Of a DNA stretch of 64,000 nucleotides, positions 22,015 to 30,172 are shown one piece after another; the stretch's first letter is position 1; every line of letters starts with the position of its first letter. The stretch comes from Acidipropionibacterium timonense (GTDB lineage Bacteria; Actinomycetota; Actinomycetes; Propionibacteriales; Propionibacteriaceae), in assembly GCF_900605005.1 (NCBI RefSeq), contig NZ_LR027558.1, forward strand, positions 1,656,134 through 1,720,133. The letters are read 5' to 3'. The notes below the pieces were generated by a model that saw only the letters and a list, made by a program, of their open reading frames with translations, made no database searches and had not been told where the DNA came from. The translations under genes and the position numbers were made by a program.

Positions 22015-22950
22015 ATGGCTGTCAATGCCACCACCATCAACTCCACCCAACTCCAGCTTCCCGGTACGGTCGTCGGGATCGTGCGCGACAAGGCGCTCGA
22101 TTCTGGCACCCTGGCGGCCCTGTCGCCGGAGAAGCCGACGATCTTCGGCCCTGTCAAGGGGGCCACGTTCTCGGGCGTGCCGCGCGCCAAGATCGTCGGA
22201 GAGACCGAGAAGAAGCCCGCGGCCGCTGTGCCGACCATCACCCCGTGGTCGGCTGCTCCGATCAAGATCGTCACCCAGCAGCGCACGTCTGACGAGTTCA
22301 TGTACGCGGATGCCGACTACCGTCTCGGCGTCATGCAGGACCTCATCGCCCCGGCGCTGGGATCGTCGATCGGTCGGGCCGTTGACCTCATCGCCATCCA
22401 TGGGATCGACCCCGCCACCGGCGCTGCGGCAACGTCGATCCCCACGAGCCTGTCCAAGTCGACGGCGATCGTCAACATGACGGCGAGCCCGACCGATGAT
22501 CTCGTCTCCGCCGTCGGGAAGATCGCCTCCACTGGAGAGTCCATGCCTGACGGCATCGCCATGACGCCCTCCTTCAACTACTCACTGGCCACCGAGGTCT
22601 ACCCCAAGGGCCACTCCCTGGCGGGTCAGCCCATGTACCCGAACGCTGGATTCGGGAACATGGGGTCGTGGCGCGGCCTCAAGGTGGGCCAGTCCTCGAC
22701 GATCTCCGGACTGCCCGAGATCGCCAAGGACCCCGGAATCCGAGCCGTCATGGGCGACTGGAGCAAGGTCCGCTGGGGCTTCCAGCGGAACTTCCCCATC
22801 GAGCTCATCCAGTACGGCGACCCGGACAACGCGGGCCGCGACCTCAAGGGTGCGAACGAGATTCTCCTGCGCGTCGAGGCCGTCCTGTACGTCGCCATCC
22901 TGGACCCCAACCAGTTCGTGCTGGTCAAGGACGCCTCGGTCTCCGCGTGA
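22015..22950 (+). CDS. Major capsid protein
   Basis: A 311-residue protein in the HK97-fold position after the scaffold. Family-like segments include the N-arm (GTVVGIVRDKALDSGTLAAL), the E-loop region (KIVTQQRTSDEFMYAD) and the C-terminal P-domain strands (NEILLRVEAVLYVAILDPNQF). CGGAGGTAAC gives a strong ribosome site, in keeping with high expression. Confidence 0.88.
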   Translation: MAVNATTINSTQLQLPGTVVGIVRDKALDSGTLAALSPEKPTIFGPVKGATFSGVPRAKIVGETEKKPAAAVPTITPWSAAPIKIVTQQRTSDEFMYADADYRLGVMQDLIAPALGSSIGRAVDLIAIHGIDPATGAAATSIPTSLSKSTAIVNMTASPTDDLVSAVGKIASTGESMPDGIAMTPSFNYSLATEVYPKGHSLAGQPMYPNAGFGNMGSWRGLKVGQSSTISGLPEIAKDPGIRAVMGDWSKVRWGFQRNFPIELIQYGDPDNAGRDLKGANEILLRVEAVLYVAILDPNQFVLVKDASVSA

Positions 22951-22981
22951 CCGGTGACGTTCTGGGATCTGGTCGGTTGAC

Positions 22982-23446
22982 ATGGCTGTGATCAGCATCG
23001 AGGACCTGGCCCCGTTCGCGGACATTCCGACCGAGCGTGCCCAGGCGATGATCGACGACGCTGTCGCGGTGGCTCTCCGGGTCGCCCCCTGTCTGTCGGA
23101 TCCGGCATTCCCGTACCTCGGTGCGGCGAAGGCCATTCTTCGTCGCGCCATCCTCCGATGGAATGAGACGGGAGTGTCCGGATCGACGACGTCGGAGACG
23201 GCCGGACCGTTCACCCATGTCATGACGACTCGACCGTCGTCGGGTCTGCTCTGGCCGTCCGAGATCACTGATCTGCAGAAGCTCTGCCGCGATGCATCGT
23301 CGTCGGGGCGTGCCTTCTCGGTCATGCCGAAGATCTCCCCCGGCCGGGGCGTCCATGCCGAGGTGTGCTCGACGGTGTGGGGCGGGACGTGCTCGTGTGG
23401 ATCTGACATCAATGGGTCGGACGGCCCCCTGTGGGAGCTCCCGTGA
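22982..23446 (+). CDS. Head-tail connector (adaptor) protein
   Basis: A 154-residue protein. The N-terminal helical part (IEDLAPFADIPTERAQAMID ... AAKAILRRAILRWNE) is typical of gp6/gp15-type adaptor proteins that dock below the portal. First gene after the capsid gene. Confidence 0.75.
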   Translation: MAVISIEDLAPFADIPTERAQAMIDDAVAVALRVAPCLSDPAFPYLGAAKAILRRAILRWNETGVSGSTTSETAGPFTHVMTTRPSSGLLWPSEITDLQKLCRDASSSGRAFSVMPKISPGRGVHAEVCSTVWGGTCSCGSDINGSDGPLWELP

Positions 23447-23766
23447 TCGCCCGCCACCCGGTGCGCCATCTCGTCCGCTCGCTGGGGGCCACCGACGTCC
23501 ACGGGAACGCCACCGACGAATGGGCCTCGACCCCGCGGATGGTGTTCGGCTGGTCCCAGGAGCAGTCCGACGAACCGGCGGCCGTCGGTGCGAACCGCAT
23601 CTCGACCACCTTGCAGGTGCTGTCGCCCTGGGCTGCCGCCGACAAGGATCGGGTCGTCATTCTCGGACACATGTTCGAGGTGATCGGCGAGTCAGAGGAC
23701 TGGAATCACGGCCCGTTCGGGTTCGAGCCCGGATACCGGTTCAGAGTCAGGAGGATCGATGGCTGA
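23443..23766 (+). CDS. Head-closure (stopper) protein
   Basis: A 107-residue strand-rich protein starting with GTG in a 4-bp overlap. VLSPWAAADKDRVVILGHMFEVIGE resembles the beta-barrel of SPP1 gp16-like stoppers. Gene order (adaptor, stopper, HK97 gp10-like) supports the call. Confidence 0.65.
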   Translation: MIARHPVRHLVRSLGATDVHGNATDEWASTPRMVFGWSQEQSDEPAAVGANRISTTLQVLSPWAAADKDRVVILGHMFEVIGESEDWNHGPFGFEPGYRFRVRRIDG

Positions 23767-24058
23767 GCCACGTCTCAAGGTGAACCGCAAGGCTCTCGTT
23801 CGAACGCTCAAGACGGCACCGGTCCGCCCCGAGGTTCTCGAGATGGCGGTCCGAGTGCGTGATGCCGCGAACCGGTGGGCCGACAGCTACCCGCGCTCAG
23901 AAAAGCATCCGGTGCAGCGACCCCACTTCGTGGTCGTCACCGAACCCGGGGAGCATCGCACCCGATACACGGTCCGGCCGGCCTCGGCGTTCGCCACCTG
24001 GCTGGTCCAGCATGACCCGCACGGCTTCATGGCGTGCCTCGAGGCCGGGAGGAGGTGA
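23759..24058 (+). CDS. Head-tail joining protein, HK97 gp10-like
   Basis: A 99-residue protein rich in Arg/Pro. Its basic N-terminus and the late strand pair (HFVVVTEPGEHRTRYTVRP) fit tail-completion proteins of the gp10 type. Overlaps the stopper gene by 8 bp. Confidence 0.6.
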   Translation: MAEPRLKVNRKALVRTLKTAPVRPEVLEMAVRVRDAANRWADSYPRSEKHPVQRPHFVVVTEPGEHRTRYTVRPASAFATWLVQHDPHGFMACLEAGRR

Positions 24059-24059
24059 C

Positions 24060-24233
24060 ATGGACACTCTGCATGTCAAGATCCTGGAAACTGGCCGAAT
24101 CGCCGAGCTGTCGCGCAGCGCCGCCAACGAGATGATCGCCGGTGGGTTCGCCGTACAGGTCGACGCACCCGACCCCGACCCTGATGACCATGAGCCCGCT
24201 CGGGCTGAACTCGACGGGGCTGATGAGCCGTGA
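24060..24233 (+). CDS. 57-residue structural-operon protein
   Basis: Starts one base after the preceding stop with GGAGGAGG upstream. The first 35 residues (LHVKILETGRIAELSRSAANEMI) are structured and the rest is an acidic Asp/Pro tail. Overlaps the tail-terminator gene by 4 bp. Function unknown. Confidence 0.6.
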   Translation: MDTLHVKILETGRIAELSRSAANEMIAGGFAVQVDAPDPDPDDHEPARAELDGADEP

Positions 24234-24598
24234 TCGTCGACATTGAAGCTGTCGTCGTGGCCGCCCTCATCGAACCCGACGGTCCGGTCGTGTCGACGGA
24301 GAGACCCCGGGACACGACCGGCCCACAGGTGCAGGTGCGCGCCTCGGGCGGCCCCACAGTGAGATCACATGTGCTCGATGAGCGCATCGTCACCATCACC
24401 GTCTGCCATGACAGTGCGCCCCAGGCGTCCGTCCTGGCCGGAACCGTGCGCGACCAGCTGTACGCGCTGGAAGGCATCTCGGCCTCAGGCGGGGTGTACA
24501 TCGCCTCGGTCGAGTGCACCGCCCCGTCGTGGTTTCCCGACGAGGACGGCCGAGCCCGCTACGTCATGACCGCCACCCTCCTCACTCAGCACAACTGA
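24230..24598 (+). CDS. Tail terminator protein
   Basis: A 122-residue protein starting with GTG. The pattern (DIEAVVVAAL ... VRDQLYALEGISASGGVYIASVEC ... YVMTATLL) matches minor tail U-like terminators, with one alternating alpha/beta domain, placed directly before the major tail protein. Confidence 0.7.
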   Translation: MIVDIEAVVVAALIEPDGPVVSTERPRDTTGPQVQVRASGGPTVRSHVLDERIVTITVCHDSAPQASVLAGTVRDQLYALEGISASGGVYIASVECTAPSWFPDEDGRARYVMTATLLTQHN

Positions 24599-24638
24599 AC
24601 AGTCCTTCTCGCGGCGGCACACCACGAAAGGCATCATC

Positions 24639-25211
24639 ATGGCTTCCACTCCCGTGCAGTCCACCGCAGAGGTCCGCGTCGGCGGCCCGAAGGTCGGCGG
24701 CTACGCCTGGAAGGCTCCCATCGGGTCGACCCGACCGACCGACGGGGTTGCCGCCCTCAACGCGGCTTACCTCGATCTCGGCTACATCTCCGATGACGGT
24801 CTGTCCGTCAAGACGGACAAGTCGAACGACAAGATCAAGGACTGGAATCTCGACACCATCGCAGTGATCGAGAAGTCCAACGAGGCCACCCTCGAGGTCA
24901 CCTTCGACCAGGTGACGGCCAACTCCTGCAAGGCGCTCTTCGGCGACAGCAACGTCACCGTCTCGAGCACGGCGCCGAACAGGGTCACCGCCATCAGCTA
25001 CACCGGGGAGACGCTCCCCCACGCCTGCTGGGCGTTCCTCACCCACGACGCGAATGGTGACGGCGTCTTCGATGTCGGCGACGGTCAGGTCACCGGGATC
25101 GACGGCTTCACCTTCAAGAAGGACGCCATCGTTTCGTTCAAGGCGACGATCGAGCTCTTCAAGGACAAGGACGGCAAGTTCTTCACCTGGCATCTGGGTG
25201 CTGCCTCCTGA
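24639..25211 (+). CDS. Major tail tube protein
   Basis: A 190-residue strand-rich protein (STAEVRVGGPKVGGYAWKAP ... LDLGYISDDGL ... VSFKATIELFKDKDGK), typical of actinophage tail tube subunits. Followed immediately by a strong terminator, which fits a very highly expressed gene with partial read-through into the tail operon. Confidence 0.85.
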   Translation: MASTPVQSTAEVRVGGPKVGGYAWKAPIGSTRPTDGVAALNAAYLDLGYISDDGLSVKTDKSNDKIKDWNLDTIAVIEKSNEATLEVTFDQVTANSCKALFGDSNVTVSSTAPNRVTAISYTGETLPHACWAFLTHDANGDGVFDVGDGQVTGIDGFTFKKDAIVSFKATIELFKDKDGKFFTWHLGAAS

Positions 25212-25222
25212 TCCCCCTAGTC

Positions 25223-25274
25223 GTCCGTGCGGTGGGACTTTCTGCCGCCGCGCCCACCGCACGGACTTTCTCTT
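25223..25274 (+). terminator. Rho-independent terminator after the major tail gene
   Basis: GTCCGTGCGGTGG (25223-25235) pairs perfectly with CCACCGCACGGAC (25254-25266): 13 bp, 18-nt loop, followed by TTTCTCTT. Probably reduces transcription of the downstream minor tail genes relative to capsid and tube genes. Confidence 0.8.
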
Positions 25275-25309
25275 GACGCGGCGGACACCACATGATGAAA
25301 GGCGACGGC

Positions 25310-25630
25310 ATGAGCGACACCATCGACATCACGGTCAAGGACCGGGTGTACAGCCTCGACAGAACCGAGTTCACCGATCCACGGGTGTCGGTGCTGCGCA
25401 TCCTTCGCGCAGCCAATGACGGTAATTTCGACGAGCTGATAGACCTGCCCTCCGTGCTCGAGCTCGAGGAGCGCAACTGGCGCAGGTCCGACCTCATGGA
25501 GTTCCTCGAGAAGTTCGGTGAGATCCTCCAGGAGGAGTTGGAGATGGACGTCCCGGAATCCTCTGGCTCCGTGACCTCGTCGCGGAGCATCGCGAGGAAG
25601 TCGAGTACGAGTGCATCCGAGCTGGACTGA
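25310..25630 (+). CDS. Tail assembly chaperone, unshifted form
   Basis: A 106-residue product. Residues up to about 80 (DTIDITVKDRVYSLDRTEFT ... LMEFLEKFGEILQEELEMDV) are a natural acidic chaperone domain. The last 20 residues are Ser-rich and read as the wrong frame. AAAGGCGA upstream supports the ATG at 25310 rather than the upstream ATGs. Paired with a -1-frame extension, as in lambda G/GT. Confidence 0.8.
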   Translation: MSDTIDITVKDRVYSLDRTEFTDPRVSVLRILRAANDGNFDELIDLPSVLELEERNWRRSDLMEFLEKFGEILQEELEMDVPESSGSVTSSRSIARKSSTSASELD

Positions 25631-25965
25631 GGCTGCGTGACGCCGAGGCCGGCCGTACGCCGTGGCGTGACGTGTTCGTCGTGTGCCGCCACGTCCCGGC
25701 CGGTAGCCCCCTGGCGGGTGCCGTCGATCCTCGCGCCGCCTGGGATGCCGCCACGTCCCTTACGGCCGTGCTGGTCGACCAGCTCAACCAGCTCTCGTGG
25801 GGTCTCGGCGGCGGGCGTGGCCCCGAACCCAAGCCGGTGTGGCGGCCGTGGGACGACGGCGACCGTAGGCAGACCGAGACGTTCCGTGGTGACTCGCTGA
25901 CCCTCGCCGAGGCAGATGCCCTGGCGGCCCGATTCCGACCCCGAAAGGACCCAGATGGCCACTGA
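25522..25965 (+). CDS. Frameshift extension of the tail assembly chaperone
   Basis: In the -1 frame, open from 25522, the protein runs naturally (LWLRDLVAEHREEVEYECIR ... VFVVCRHVPAGSPLAG ... WDDGDRRQTETF) to a stop 11 bp inside the tape measure gene, with no own start or ribosome site. The likely slip region is CCCGGAA (25552-25558), where Pro/Glu codons would re-pair as CCC/GGA; it is an imperfect heptamer. The fused product, about 218 residues, would bind the tape measure protein. Confidence 0.72.
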   Translation, partial: DPPGGVGDGRPGILWLRDLVAEHREEVEYECIRAGLRLRDAEAGRTPWRDVFVVCRHVPAGSPLAGAVDPRAAWDAATSLTAVLVDQLNQLSWGLGGGRGPEPKPVWRPWDDGDRRQTETFRGDSLTLAEADALAARFRPRKDPDGH

Positions 25966-28900
25966 GCTCGCCCAAGGCTACCTGTCGTTGTCGGTCGGAT
26001 TCGACGGGTCGCCCACCAAGCAGCTGAACGACTTCCTCGCTGGTGCCCAGCGGTCCGCCGACAGGGCCGGGAAGGCCATGGGGCGGTCGCTGTCGGCTGG
26101 GGTCCGTGATGGCGTGGAGCAGGCTCGGGCCGACACTGAGTCGGCGCGCAAGACGTTCGAGTCGGCCGAGCAGTCGGCCAAGCGCGCCTACTCGGCCCGC
26201 GAGAACGCAGCCAAGGCCGTCGAGATCGCCCAGGCCAAGCTCAATGAGACCCAGGCCAAGTACGCCGACGCGCTCGCCAAGGGGGCCGAGAAGTCCTCGG
26301 CCCTCCTGGCGGCCGAGGATCGGGCGGCTCGGGCCAAGCAGCGTCTGGCTCGAGCAGAGCTCGACGTCGCCGCTGCCGATCAGAAGCGCTCCGAGGCCGG
26401 TGGCAAGGTCACCGAGGCCATCGGCAAGCAGGAGGCCGCAGAGAAGAGGGCCGCCGACTCCCACCGTGGAGTGCTCGCCTCGATGCGCGACGGTCTGGCC
26501 GCGCTCCAGGCCAAGATGCCCAATCCGTATGCCTCCATGCCGGCCCAGGGCTCCAAGTCTGCCCAGGAGACGTCCGACAGGTTTGCCAAGACGCTGCAGC
26601 GCGCCAGCAGCAAGATGGGAACGACTCTCAAGAGTGGGCTGTCGGCGTCGTTCAAGGTCGCCGTCGGGTCCGCCGCCGCAGCAGCGGCCACGGGCGTCGG
26701 TGCACTCACCGCGACGGCTGGCGTGGCGCTGACGAAGGGATTCTCGCGCCTGTCGAGCATCGACCAGGCCACCCAGAAGCTCCGCGGTCTCGGATCGTCC
26801 GCCAAGGACGTCTCCCAGATCATGCAGGACTCGCTTTCCTCGGTGAAGGGCACCGCGTTCGGCCTGGATGAGGCCGCCACGACGTCGGCGATGATGGTGG
26901 CCACTGGGATCAAGCCCGGCCGCCAGCTGGCATCGGTCCTGCGCACCGTCGCCGACACCGCCACCATCGCCGGGATGTCGATGTCCGACGCTGGACGGAT
27001 CTTCTCGTCGGTGGCAGCCCGAGGTAAGCTGCAGGGCGACGACATGATGCAGCTCACTAGCCAGGGCGTCCCCGTCCTGCAGCTGCTCAGCAAGCAGCTG
27101 CACAAGTCGACCGCCGACGTGTCGACCATGGTGAGCAAGGGCAAGATTGACTTCGCCACGTTCTCGGCCGCCATGCAGCAGGGCCTCGGAGGGTCGGCGA
27201 AGCAGTCTGGGCAGACGTTCACCGGGGCCATGAAGAACATCGGGGCCTCCCTGGGGCGCGTCGGCGCGAACTTCATGGGTGGGGTGTTCCCCAAGATGGC
27301 CCCGCTGTTCAACGGCGTCACGACCTCACTTGGCCCGCTGGAGGATGGCGCCAAGAAGGTGGGCAGCGCGATCGGATCGGTCCTCGGGCCCGCGATCGAC
27401 AAGCTCACCCGCACGCTGTCCTCGGGCGGTGCCACGACAGCACTCAAGGGCCTCAGGGACGGCCTGGGTGGCCTGTACGACGTGCTCGTCAAGGGCGACT
27501 TCACGCAGCGGTTCGCCGATGCGTTCCACATGCAGGAGGATTCGGCGTTCACTGGCTGGCTCCTCGACGTCCACGACTCCATCGCTCATCTCGGCGACGG
27601 CGCCGCAGGTGCGAGGAAGAAGATCTCCGACGCCCTCGGTTCCCTCAAGCCGGTCGTCTCGGGTGTGTGGTCCGGGCTGTCCGGCGATGACGCCTTCAAG
27701 GGGGCCGACTTGGACGGCAAGCTGTCGCGATGGCAGCGACTCGGCGAGAAGATCCGTGGCGCCCTGAGTGAGGGCAAGCGGCTCCTGACCGATTTCTTCT
27801 CCTCGGTGACGACGTTCGTCAAGGGTGCCGGGGCTGCGCTCGGCCCGTTCCTGGGTGACCTGGTCAAGCTGGCTGGCGCCACGGCCTTGGGGGCTGTGGT
27901 CGGAGCCCTGAAGATCCTCACCCCGATGCTGCGTGACGTCGGGCGGTTCATGGCGCAGCACAAAAAGCTTGTCGGCTCGATCGCCGCCGGTCTGGTTACT
28001 TTTGCCGCAGGCTACAAGGCGGTCACCGTCGCCATGGACCTGTGGGCAGCTCGGACGAAGATCGTCGCCGCGGCCCAGGCGGCGCTCAACGTCGTCATGA
28101 ACCTCAACCCGATAGGCATCGTCGTCGCGGGGATCGCCACTCTCGCCGCTGGCCTCATCTACGCCTACAGGCACTCCGAGACCTTCCGCAAGGGTGTCAA
28201 CGCTGCGTTCTCGGGGGTCAAGAAAGCAGCAGTGGCCATCGGCCAGTGGTTCTCCGGGCCGTTCGTCGGCTTCTTCAAGTCGGCGTTCGGCTGGGTGGCC
28301 AAGGTTGCTGTCGGATTCTGGCACGGCATCGTCGCCACGTTCACGGCAATCCACAACGGTGTCCTGCGCATCGTCGAGGTCATGTGGGCCAGAATCAAGT
28401 TCGCCTTCACTCTCGGCAAGGGCATCATCCTGTATGTCGCCGACAGCATCAAGAGCGGTGTCATCACCATCTTCACCGGCATCAAGGATGGCGCGATTCG
28501 TGCCTTCACGGGCATGAAAGATGGCATCAAGAAGGTGTGGGACGCGGTCAAGTCGATCGTCAGCAAGCCCATCAGGTGGGTCATCGACACGCCGATCAAC
28601 AAGGGCCTCATCGCTGCCGTCGCATCCGTCCAGAGGTTCTTCGGCGTCAAGAACCCGATGAAGCCGCTGTCGATCGCCGGATTCCGCGGCGGCGGTGTCA
28701 TCCCCGGAAGCTTCGATCCAGCGCACCGCGACAATGTCCTTGGCCTGTCCATCGGCGGGGTCCCCACGGCCCGCGTCGAGCCGGGAGAATTCGTCGTCAA
28801 CCGGCGCCAGACTGCCCGGAATCTGCCGCTGCTCCATGCCATCAACTCCGGCCTGCATGGCTACGCCGGGGGCGGCCTCGTGGGTGGCTCGGGGCGCTGG

Positions 28901-30172
28901 TCACAGGAGTTCGAGCGCCGCCTCATGGCTGTAGCTGCCTCGCTCAACGCAACCTTGCAGATCGCTCAGCGGGGCTTTCGCCCGGCTACGCCATGGTCTG
29001 GCACCTCTCACCGTGGCGATGCAGTCGACGTCGTCGGTGGTGCCGACCTGTGGAAGATCCGCGACGCTCTGCGCAGCCAAGGGATTGCCGCTTGGGTGCG
29101 CGGCCCGGCCCAGAAGTTTTCGTGGCATGTCCACGGCATCCCGCTGCCGGGGGCCGGTATCGCTCTCGGATCGGCTGTCTATCAGCAGCAGGCGTATCGC
29201 GCCGGCGGCGATGGTTTGCATGGCCTGACGGGAAAGGACCCCTACGACCGAGGCGGGTCGCGTCCCGGATGGCTCGGGCGGGCAGTCTCAGCCGTGATGA
29301 GCTGGGCGGACCAGCTGGCCGCGAAGGCCAAGGCGGCGTTCGGTGGCCTGGCCGACCCGATGGCGTTCGTGCGCTCGAAGCTGTCGGGGCTCTCATCGCA
29401 GATCAGTGGTCATCTCGGGTCCTCCGGGTGGGCGACGGCTTTGGCGGGCCTGCCCGGCAAGCTCGCCGGGGATGCGGTGGCGTGGGCGAGGGGCCTGTGG
29501 GACAAGCTCAAGAGGTCTGGCGCAGATGGCGGTCAGGCTGGTACTGCTGGCAACCAGGAATCGTGGCGGCCTATGGTCGCCCGAGCCCTGGCGGCCACGG
29601 GTATCGGTGGCGGACGCTCCGATGAGGACAAGTGGCTGCGCCAGATCATGACCGAGTCCTCGGGCAATCCCAAGCTCATCCAGTCGTCCGCCGTCTATGA
29701 CGTCAACATCGCCCACGGCGATCCGGCGCGCGGCCTTGTCCAGGTGCCGAAGGTCACCTGGGACGACTTCGGCAAGGACATGGGGTCCTTCCTGCCGAAC
29801 GTCTACAACCCCCTCAAGAACCTCATCGTCGGCATGCGGGCCGCCAATGCCCAGCACCGCAACTGGCGGGCCGTCATCGGCTACGGCCACGGATACGTCG
29901 GCGGCGGGACGGTGCCGTTCTCGCAGATCGCTGCCCTGTCCGAGGATGGTCGCCCCGAGATCGTCGTCGGCGCCCAGATGCGCAAGCTCAATGCTGGCTC
30001 GACGGTGTTCAACGCCCGCCAGACGGCCCAGATGCTCGGACGGCAGTCGTCCCCGTCGGTCCTGGTCGTCCGCGATGTCGACGACCAGCTCGTGGGGCGC
30101 ATGTATGTCGAGGGCGCCAACGCCTTCGATGATCGGTGGGCCGATCTGGCCCGGACGGGAGCGGCAGCATGA
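25955..30172 (+). CDS. Tape measure protein with two C-terminal wall-degrading domains
   Basis: A 1405-residue protein. Residues 25-190 are Ala/Lys/Glu coiled coil; 230-460 contain the conserved tape-measure domain (FGLDEAATTSAMMVATGI ... LTSQGVPVLQLLSKQL); hydrophobic stretches follow at about 640-760. Near 1010-1070 SHRGDAVDVVG and FSWHVHGIPL resemble an M15-type peptidase zinc site. Near 1210-1310 ITESSG-like TESSGNPKLIQ, RGLVQVPKVTW and NPLKNLIVGMRAA match a lytic transglycosylase. GAAAGGACC supports the ATG. At about 0.15 nm per residue it predicts a tail near 200 nm. Confidence 0.9.
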   Translation: MATELAQGYLSLSVGFDGSPTKQLNDFLAGAQRSADRAGKAMGRSLSAGVRDGVEQARADTESARKTFESAEQSAKRAYSARENAAKAVEIAQAKLNETQAKYADALAKGAEKSSALLAAEDRAARAKQRLARAELDVAAADQKRSEAGGKVTEAIGKQEAAEKRAADSHRGVLASMRDGLAALQAKMPNPYASMPAQGSKSAQETSDRFAKTLQRASSKMGTTLKSGLSASFKVAVGSAAAAAATGVGALTATAGVALTKGFSRLSSIDQATQKLRGLGSSAKDVSQIMQDSLSSVKGTAFGLDEAATTSAMMVATGIKPGRQLASVLRTVADTATIAGMSMSDAGRIFSSVAARGKLQGDDMMQLTSQGVPVLQLLSKQLHKSTADVSTMVSKGKIDFATFSAAMQQGLGGSAKQSGQTFTGAMKNIGASLGRVGANFMGGVFPKMAPLFNGVTTSLGPLEDGAKKVGSAIGSVLGPAIDKLTRTLSSGGATTALKGLRDGLGGLYDVLVKGDFTQRFADAFHMQEDSAFTGWLLDVHDSIAHLGDGAAGARKKISDALGSLKPVVSGVWSGLSGDDAFKGADLDGKLSRWQRLGEKIRGALSEGKRLLTDFFSSVTTFVKGAGAALGPFLGDLVKLAGATALGAVVGALKILTPMLRDVGRFMAQHKKLVGSIAAGLVTFAAGYKAVTVAMDLWAARTKIVAAAQAALNVVMNLNPIGIVVAGIATLAAGLIYAYRHSETFRKGVNAAFSGVKKAAVAIGQWFSGPFVGFFKSAFGWVAKVAVGFWHGIVATFTAIHNGVLRIVEVMWARIKFAFTLGKGIILYVADSIKSGVITIFTGIKDGAIRAFTGMKDGIKKVWDAVKSIVSKPIRWVIDTPINKGLIAAVASVQRFFGVKNPMKPLSIAGFRGGGVIPGSFDPAHRDNVLGLSIGGVPTARVEPGEFVVNRRQTARNLPLLHAINSGLHGYAGGGLVGGSGRWSQEFERRLMAVAASLNATLQIAQRGFRPATPWSGTSHRGDAVDVVGGADLWKIRDALRSQGIAAWVRGPAQKFSWHVHGIPLPGAGIALGSAVYQQQAYRAGGDGLHGLTGKDPYDRGGSRPGWLGRAVSAVMSWADQLAAKAKAAFGGLADPMAFVRSKLSGLSSQISGHLGSSGWATALAGLPGKLAGDAVAWARGLWDKLKRSGADGGQAGTAGNQESWRPMVARALAATGIGGGRSDEDKWLRQIMTESSGNPKLIQSSAVYDVNIAHGDPARGLVQVPKVTWDDFGKDMGSFLPNVYNPLKNLIVGMRAANAQHRNWRAVIGYGHGYVGGGTVPFSQIAALSEDGRPEIVVGAQMRKLNAGSTVFNARQTAQMLGRQSSPSVLVVRDVDDQLVGRMYVEGANAFDDRWADLARTGAAA

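Noticed and set aside
25784-28858. Two long leftward frames with Gly/Leu/Asp repeats
   Set aside because: Complement of the tape measure gene with no ribosome sites or family features.
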